The position numbers were made by a program, and so were the translations under genes. Below are positions 53,113 to 57,821 of a stretch of DNA of 57,821 nucleotides, one piece after another; position 1 is the first letter of the stretch; each line of letters begins with the position of its first letter. The stretch spans positions 6,208,489 through 6,266,309 of the forward strand of contig NZ_CM002285.1 of assembly GCF_000497445.1 (NCBI RefSeq), read 5' to 3'. The stretch comes from Streptomyces roseochromogenus subsp. oscitans DS 12.976 (lineage in GTDB: Bacteria; Actinomycetota; Actinomycetes; Streptomycetales; Streptomycetaceae). Under the pieces are notes generated by a model, which was not told the origin of the DNA, searched no databases, and saw only the letters and a program-made list of their open reading frames with translations.

Positions 53113-53153
53113 TCTGCGGTCCCCTCACGCGGTGATCGAACCTGCGATCCGCT

Positions 53154-53169
53154 GTTAATGAGCGTTAAC
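53154..53169. promoter_or_regulatory. Candidate TetR operator, site 1
   Basis: GTTAATGAGCGTTAAC is an imperfect 16-bp palindrome that shares the half-site GTTAACG with site 2. It lies 42 bases upstream of the carboxylase beta start. Confidence 0.7.
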
Positions 53170-53181
53170 CATTTCCTTCAG

Positions 53182-53197
53182 GTTAACGACCGCTAAC
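53182..53197. promoter_or_regulatory. Candidate TetR operator, site 2
   Basis: GTTAACGACCGCTAAC is a 16-bp palindrome centred 28 bp from site 1 and 23 bases upstream of the TetR start. The pair fits autoregulation plus repression of the divergent operon. Confidence 0.7.
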
Positions 53198-53219
53198 CTC
53201 GCTGTCTAGAATTGCCTGC

Positions 53220-53831
53220 ATGGTCACCAGAACCGACGCCCCGACCCGCCGCGAGCAGATCCTGAAGGAGGCCGCCCGGCTCTTCGCCGAGCGCGGCTTC
53301 CACGGCGTCGGTGTCGACGAGATAGGCGCCGCGGTGGGGATCAGCGGCCCCGGTCTCTACCGGCACTTCCCGGGCAAGGACGCGATGCTCGCCGAGCTGC
53401 TGGTCGGCATCAGCGGCCAGCTGCTGACAGGGGCGAAGCGGCGCCTGGCGGAGGCCGACGGGGTGCCCGCGAGCCGGATCCTGGACTCCCTGATCGAGGG
53501 CCATATCGACTTCGCCCTGGACGACCGTCCCCTGATCACCCTGCACGACCGCGAGCTGGACCGCCTGCGCGACAGCGACCGCAAGCTGGTGCGCCAGCTC
53601 CAGCGGCAGTACGTCGAGCTGTGGGTCGAGGTGGTCCGCGAGGTGTACCCGGCGCTGACCGAGCCCGCCGCCCGCTCCGCCGTCCACTCGGTCTTCGGTC
53701 TGCTGAACTCCACCCCGCACCTCGGCCGCGCGGGCACGCTGCCCGGCCGTGGCGCCACGGCGGCGTTGCTGCACCGGATGGCGTGCGGGGCGTTCGAGGC
53801 GGCGGGTGCCGACGAGGAGGACGAGGAGTGA
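53220..53831 (+). CDS. TetR-family regulator of the acyl-CoA carboxylase/leucine catabolism locus
   Basis: The 203-residue regulator has a TetR HTH at residues about 10-55 (EQILKEAARLFAERGFHGVG and GISGPGLYRHFPGKDAMLAE). The helical ligand domain resembles acyl-CoA-responsive members. It is divergent from the carboxylase operon with two matching palindromes between them, and upstream of a second acyl-CoA dehydrogenase. An acyl-CoA intermediate is the likely inducer (inference). ATG 53220 is used. Confidence 0.9.
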   Translation: MVTRTDAPTRREQILKEAARLFAERGFHGVGVDEIGAAVGISGPGLYRHFPGKDAMLAELLVGISGQLLTGAKRRLAEADGVPASRILDSLIEGHIDFALDDRPLITLHDRELDRLRDSDRKLVRQLQRQYVELWVEVVREVYPALTEPAARSAVHSVFGLLNSTPHLGRAGTLPGRGATAALLHRMACGAFEAAGADEEDEE

Positions 53832-53915
53832 CCTGCGTCTCTGGACGCATCGCCGTACTCGCCGGTATCTTCGAGTCTGAGCAAGCGCTTAGACAGGTAC
53901 CTGGAGGTGGGCGGC

Positions 53916-55073
53916 GTGCGCCGTACGGTGTTCAACGAGGATCACGAGGCGTTCCGGGAGACCCTCCGCGCCTTCATCGAGGCCGAGGTCGTCCCCGTCT
54001 ACGACGAGTGGTTCGCCGCCGGCCAGGCGCCGCGCGACTTCTACTACAAGCTCGGTGAGCTGGGCATCTTCGGTATCAACGTCCCCGAGGAGTTCGGCGG
54101 CGCGGGCCTGGACAGCCACAAGTTCGAAGCCGTCCTCTACGAGGAGACCGCCCGCGCGGGCGTCCAGTTCGGCGGCTCCGGTGTGCACGTGCTGCTCGCC
54201 CTGCCGTACATCAAGATGCTGGCCACGGACGAGCAGAAGAAGCGCTACCTGCCCAAGTTCGTCACCGGTGAGGGGATGTGGGCCATCGCGATGACCGAGC
54301 CGGGCACCGGCTCCGACCTCGCGGGCATGAAGTCCACCGCCAAGCTCTCCGAGGACGGCACGCACTACGTCCTCAACGGCGCCAAGACCTTCATCACCGG
54401 CGGCGTCCACGCCGACCGCGTGATCGTCTGCGCCCGCACCTCCGCGCCCACCGCCGAGGACCGCCGCCACGGCATCTCCCTGTTCGCCGTGGACACCAAG
54501 TCCGAGGGCTACTCCGTCGGCCGCAAGCTCGACAAGCTCGGCCTGAAGACCTCCGACACCGCCGAGCTGGCCTTCGTCGACGTCAAGGTGCCCGTCGAGG
54601 ACCTGCTCGGCGAGGAGAACAAGGGCTTCTACTACCTCGGCCACAACCTCGCCTCCGAGCGCTGGGGCATCGCCTTCGGCGCCTACGCGCAGGCCAAGGC
54701 CGCCGTCCGCTTCGCCAAGCAGTACGTCCAGGAGCGCACCGTCTTCGGCAAGCCGGTCGCGCACTTCCAGAACACCAAGTTCGAGCTGGCCGCCTGCCAG
54801 GCCGAGGTCGACGCCGCCGAGGCCGTCGCCGACCGCGCGACCGAGGCCCTGGACGCCGGCGAGCTGACCCCTGCCGAGGCCGCCTCCGCCAAGCTGTTCT
54901 GCACCGAGGTCGCCCACCGCGTCATCGACCGCTGCCTGCAACTGCACGGCGGCTACGGCTACATGAACGAGTACCCGATCGCCCGCCTCTACGCGGACAA
55001 CCGCGTCAACCGCATCTACGGCGGCACCAGCGAGATCATGAAGTCGATCATCGCCAAGGACATGGGCCTGTAA
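53916..55073 (+). CDS. Acyl-CoA dehydrogenase
   Basis: The 385-residue flavoenzyme shows AMTEPGTGSDLAGMKSTAKL, GAKTFITGG, ERWGIAFGAYAQAKAAVRFA, QLHGGYGYMNEYPIARLYAD and YGGTSEIMKSIIAKDMGL, with the C-terminal Glu usual for the base. The GTG at 53916 is eight bases after GGAGG and begins at the conserved RRTVFNEDHEAFRETLRA; the GTG at 53907 contains part of that ribosome site. It follows the TetR gene and precedes the thioesterase. Substrate chain length cannot be told. Confidence 0.94.
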   Translation: MRRTVFNEDHEAFRETLRAFIEAEVVPVYDEWFAAGQAPRDFYYKLGELGIFGINVPEEFGGAGLDSHKFEAVLYEETARAGVQFGGSGVHVLLALPYIKMLATDEQKKRYLPKFVTGEGMWAIAMTEPGTGSDLAGMKSTAKLSEDGTHYVLNGAKTFITGGVHADRVIVCARTSAPTAEDRRHGISLFAVDTKSEGYSVGRKLDKLGLKTSDTAELAFVDVKVPVEDLLGEENKGFYYLGHNLASERWGIAFGAYAQAKAAVRFAKQYVQERTVFGKPVAHFQNTKFELAACQAEVDAAEAVADRATEALDAGELTPAEAASAKLFCTEVAHRVIDRCLQLHGGYGYMNEYPIARLYADNRVNRIYGGTSEIMKSIIAKDMGL

Positions 55074-55118
55074 GGGCCGGGTAACCGGACGCAACCACTG
55101 GCCGGTACAACTATCGCC

Positions 55119-55997
55119 ATGAGCCAGGCACTTGAGGATCTCCTCGATCTGCTCGACCTGGAGCAGATCGAGGAGAACATCTTCCGCGGCCAGTCCCGCT
55201 CCGCCGTCGTCCCCCGGGTCTTCGGCGGGCAGGTCGCGGCGCAGGCGCTGGTCGCCGCCGGGCGGACGGTCCCCGCCGACCGGCCCGCCCACTCCCTGCA
55301 CGCCTACTTCCTGCGCCCCGGCGACCCCGGCGCGCCGATCGTCTACACCGTGGACCGCATCCGCGACGGCCGTTCCTTCACCACCCGCCGCGTGGTCGCC
55401 GTCCAGCACGGCAAGCCGATCTTCCATCTCTCGGCGTCCTTCCAGACGTACGAGGAGGGCCTGGAACACCAGGCACCCATGCCCGCCTCGCCCGACCCGG
55501 AGACCCTCCCCACCTCGCAGGAACGCCTGCGCGGCTACGACCACCTGGCCCCCGAGGTCGTCGAGAAGTTCCTGGAGGCCCGCGAGGCGATCGACCTGAG
55601 GTACGTGGAGGAGCCGCCGTACGGGCAGTTCGGCGAGCCGCGCGAGCCGCACTCACAGGTCTGGTTCCGCACCAACGGCAAGCTGGACTGTGCTTTTGAC
55701 GAACCGTTGCTGCATGTCGTCCTCGCCACCTATGTCTCCGACATGACCCTCCTCGACTCCATCCTGCTCGCGCACGGCCGTGGCGGCTGGGCCGTGGGGG
55801 ATGTCGTGGGGGCCTCCCTGGACCACGCGATGTGGTTCCACCGGCCCTTCCGCGCCGACGAGTGGCTGCTGTACGACCAGGAGTCCCCGTCCGCGCACGG
55901 CGGCCGCGGCCTCGGCCAGGCCCGGATCTACACCCAGGACGGGCAGCTCGCGATCACCGTCATCCAGGAGGGCGTGGTCCGCGTTCCGCGTGCCTGA
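55119..55997 (+). CDS. Acyl-CoA thioesterase II (TesB type)
   Basis: The 292-residue double-hotdog enzyme hydrolyses acyl-CoA to free acid and CoA. It shows GQSRSAVVPRVFGGQVAAQA, HSLHAYFLRPGDPGAPIVY, TRRVVAVQHGKPIFHLSASF and, in the second repeat, LDHAMWFHRPFRADEWLLYD (catalytic Asp region), followed by the QEGVVRVP end. Spacing of 45 bases from the dehydrogenase gene suggests a shared transcript. Confidence 0.94.
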   Translation: MSQALEDLLDLLDLEQIEENIFRGQSRSAVVPRVFGGQVAAQALVAAGRTVPADRPAHSLHAYFLRPGDPGAPIVYTVDRIRDGRSFTTRRVVAVQHGKPIFHLSASFQTYEEGLEHQAPMPASPDPETLPTSQERLRGYDHLAPEVVEKFLEAREAIDLRYVEEPPYGQFGEPREPHSQVWFRTNGKLDCAFDEPLLHVVLATYVSDMTLLDSILLAHGRGGWAVGDVVGASLDHAMWFHRPFRADEWLLYDQESPSAHGGRGLGQARIYTQDGQLAITVIQEGVVRVPRA

Positions 55998-56257
55998 GTC
56001 GCCGAGATGCCGAGTGACATGCGGGGCATTAATCTCTATGAGTGAAAGCCGCAGCACATGGCGTAACCGGCCGACGAGTTTCCGGGCACCCGGAACGGCA
56101 GACGTCGGCGGCGATGGTCGTGTGACCAGCCTGCTGCGGTGAACCTCAAGAGCGCGCCGTGCCCTTCCCCCTTCTGTGGGCACGGCGCCGGCCATCCATC
56201 CCGCGCCTCCCCCAAATGAAGCCGCTCGGGATGATGGAAACGAAAGGGTAATTTCCC

Positions 56258-56584
56258 ATGCGAGCACAGCGCTTCAGGCGTTATGTCGTGATGTCCGCAG
56301 CAGGTTTCCTGCTGGCAGGCGGAGCCGCCATAGGCGCGGCGGGCACCGCCTCGGCAGCACCTGCACACCACAATTCCCACAGCCGGCACGGTGACCACTG
56401 CGGTCGTCACCACGGCCGCCACCACCACCATCACGGCCGCGATCACGGCCGTGGCGACCGCGACCGTGACCACGGCCGCGGCGACCACGACAACGGTCGC
56501 GGAGACAACGGCCGCGGTGACAAGGGCGACAACGGTCGTGGTGACAAGGGCGACAACGGCCGGGGTGACAACGGCGGCCGCTGA
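56258..56584 (+). CDS. Exported His/Gly/Arg/Asp-rich low-complexity protein
   Basis: The 108-residue protein has a Sec signal (VVMSAAGFLLAGGAAIGAAG, cleavage after ASAAPA). The mature tail of about 70 residues is composed almost entirely of His, Gly, Arg, Asp and Asn. It has a HGRHHHHHGRDHGRGD stretch and then NGRGDKGD repeats. One Cys is present (HCGRHH). It should be an unfolded, metal-binding or cell-surface peptide; it includes several RGD tripeptides. GAAAGGGTAA precedes the ATG. The opposite strand has a long Val/Ala frame that is only its shadow. Confidence 0.75.
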   Translation: MRAQRFRRYVVMSAAGFLLAGGAAIGAAGTASAAPAHHNSHSRHGDHCGRHHGRHHHHHGRDHGRGDRDRDHGRGDHDNGRGDNGRGDKGDNGRGDKGDNGRGDNGGR

Positions 56585-56604
56585 TCCGACGCCGATAGCG
56601 CCCA

Positions 56605-56639
56605 CACTGTGCGGCTCCGCAACGCGGGGCCGCACAGTG
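56605..56639. terminator. Hairpin terminator after the His-rich protein gene
   Basis: CACTGTGCGGCTCCGC pairs with GCGGGGCCGCACAGTG (one G-U pair) around AAC. It lies between convergent genes. Confidence 0.85.
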
Positions 56640-56657
56640 CCGCGTGGGCGGGTCCGG

Positions 56658-57446
56658 TCAGGAAAGTCCGGCCGCCGCCAGCAGATACGCCGTCATCGGG
56701 TCGTAGTGGCGGGGGCTGAGCACATGGTCGTCCAGGGGTACGACGACCTGGACGGTGCCCTCGGACTCGGCAAGGAACAGCGCCGGGTCATTGCAGTCGG
56801 CGTACCCGACGGAATCGACTCCGTGCTGCCCGGCGTACCCGGCCCACCCGTGGTCGGCGACCACCAGGTCCGGCAGCGGACGCCCCTCGCGCTCAAGCCC
56901 CGTCAGAATGGCCCGCATCGGCTCCCCGGAGTGGGTGTGCCACAGCGTCGCCCCGTGCTCCAGCACCGCCACGTCCGCGAACTGCATGACGTACCCCTCG
57001 TCCGTCTGCAGCCCGTCCGGGATGACGACGATCTCGCAGCCCGCGGCGCGCAGCGCGCCGGCCGTGGCCCGGTGCACGTCCAGCAGACCGCCCGGGTGCC
57101 CGGTGGCGAACAACACCCGCTGCTGCCCCTCGGCCGCCTTGCGCAGCCGTGCCGCCATCCGCTCCAGCGCGGCCACGGTCAGCTCGGGGTCGATGGTGTC
57201 CTGCCCGTACCGGTACTCGGGGTCGTCGTTGACCCCGACCCGCTCGGCCATCACCGCGAGCACGTCCTGCTCGTCCGTCCAGCGGTCGCCCAGCTCCAGG
57301 CCGAGCCAGAAATTACGGACACCGTTGGCGAGCTGACGGTAGTGGGAGAGGTTGTTCTCGCGGGGCGTGGCGACGTCCCCCGCGATACGGGTCCTCACCA
57401 GGTGGTCGACGAGCTGGGCGCGGCTGGGTGTCCCGGATATCGGCAT
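56658..57446 (-). CDS. Putative phosphatase-like protein
   Basis: The 262-residue cytosolic protein shows VRTRIAGDVATPRENNLSHY, FATGHPGGLLDVHRATAGAL, a DLVVADHGWAGYAGQHGVDS region and VVVPLDDHVLSPRHYDPMTA. I recall such proteins being annotated as phosphatases in Streptomyces; the His/Asp-rich motifs fit a metal site, but I cannot place the fold. ATG 57446 is used; ATG 57455 gives three more residues. Confidence 0.65.
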   Translation of the reverse strand: MPISGTPSRAQLVDHLVRTRIAGDVATPRENNLSHYRQLANGVRNFWLGLELGDRWTDEQDVLAVMAERVGVNDDPEYRYGQDTIDPELTVAALERMAARLRKAAEGQQRVLFATGHPGGLLDVHRATAGALRAAGCEIVVIPDGLQTDEGYVMQFADVAVLEHGATLWHTHSGEPMRAILTGLEREGRPLPDLVVADHGWAGYAGQHGVDSVGYADCNDPALFLAESEGTVQVVVPLDDHVLSPRHYDPMTAYLLAAAGLS

Positions 57447-57522
57447 GCCTCCCATTGTGAGGCAGCGCGCGACCGGATTCCTCGGCATATCGAGGGCTGG
57501 GACCGGGACCGAAGCCCGTGCT

Positions 57523-57821
57523 TCAGGCCTGCCGCAGCGCGAACCACAACTCCATGCGGACGTCCGGGTCGTCCAGGTCGGTGTCCAGCAGGGCCGCGCA
57601 GCGGGCGATGCGTTGGCGCACGGTGTTGCGGTGGACATTCAGGGCCACAGCCGTGCGGTCCCAACTGCCGTGAAGAGCCAGCCAGTTGCGCAGCGTCTCG
57701 GCGAGCTCGGGGCGGCCGGCGAGTGGTGCAAGCAGCGCGCGGGCGTGTGCCTCGGCATCCGCCCGCGGCACCAGGTCGGTGAAGCCCGGGCGGGCGTCGT
57801 GCCGGATGAGCGGGGTGCGGG
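57523..57821 (-). CDS. PucR-family transcriptional regulator, C-terminal end (runs off the window)
   Basis: Only the 3' end is present. It contains the PucR-type HTH_30 domain: LAETLRNWLALHGSWDRTAV, ALNVHRNTVRQRIARCAALL and DLDDPDVRMELWFALRQA. The reading frame stays open to the window end at 57821, so the start and the N-terminal sensing domains lie outside. Members often control catabolic genes or antibiotic pathways in Streptomyces. Confidence 0.85.
   Translation of the reverse strand, partial: RTPLIRHDARPGFTDLVPRADAEAHARALLAPLAGRPELAETLRNWLALHGSWDRTAVALNVHRNTVRQRIARCAALLDTDLDDPDVRMELWFALRQA

Overview
The window is high-GC actinobacterial DNA, and the gene content and order point to a Streptomyces chromosome. 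It carries adpA with a TTA leucine codon next to the oligoribonuclease gene orn, the desferrioxamine genes desABCD with desE and a siderophore-interacting protein, a leucine/acyl-CoA catabolic block, and many GTG starts with GGAGG ribosome sites. From my memory of S. coelicolor, the run from orn/adpA through glmS, the hexosaminidase, des genes, acyl-CoA dehydrogenase, HMG-CoA lyase and carboxylase subunits follows the core order of roughly SCO2793 down to SCO2774, interrupted by accessory inserts.

Region 1 (1-3040) holds an ECF41-type sigma factor with its fused C-terminal regulatory domain, divergent from a DoxX-like membrane protein and a nitronate monooxygenase, plus a TetR regulator. A good ECF41-type promoter lies ahead of the DoxX gene.

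Region 2 (3060-19550) is accessory DNA ending at a tRNA-His. It contains a 5'-truncated formylglycine-generating-enzyme-like gene coupled to a cold-shock-like protein and a two-TM membrane protein. Next come three exported proteins, including a 1299-residue multidomain secreted enzyme whose signal peptide is one base out of frame. IS1380 and IS1182 transposase remnants follow. The region then holds a DUF6879 gene, an NLR-like NB-ARC/TPR ATPase, a formyltransferase-like enzyme on the other strand, and a 124-residue protein. An intact IS3-family element has destroyed the tRNA-linked integrase. The most exciting signal is that the NLR N-terminus and the C-terminus of the 124-residue protein carry the same short motif (G-T-x5-Q-A-R-D-V-x-G-x-I-x-F). 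That is the layout expected of a bacterial amyloid-signalling (BASS) NLR and Bell-type cell-death effector pair.

Region 3 (19557-37720) is mostly core: tRNA-His, orn, adpA, a universal stress protein, glmS, a Tat-exported purple-acid-type phosphatase with an amber codon at its metal-ligand tyrosine, a GH20 hexosaminidase, and the iron-regulated desferrioxamine system with two iron boxes.

Region 4 (37872-47330) is a second accessory insert between desE and the leucine-catabolism genes. It holds a prenyl synthase/heme-oxygenase-like pair. It also holds a graspetide RiPP cluster (precursor, ATP-grasp ligase, and a PIMT-type methyltransferase broken by an in-frame TGA) with its HTH/TPR and SLOG neighbours. 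The rest is a decayed second copy of an acyl-CoA dehydrogenase, a CYTH protein and a secreted protein.

Region 5 (47437-57821) is core: acyl-CoA dehydrogenase, HMG-CoA lyase, biotin-dependent carboxylase alpha and beta subunits, a TetR regulator with two matching operator palindromes, a second acyl-CoA dehydrogenase, an acyl-CoA thioesterase, a His/Gly/Arg/Asp-rich exported repeat protein, a phosphatase-like protein and the 3' end of a PucR-type regulator.
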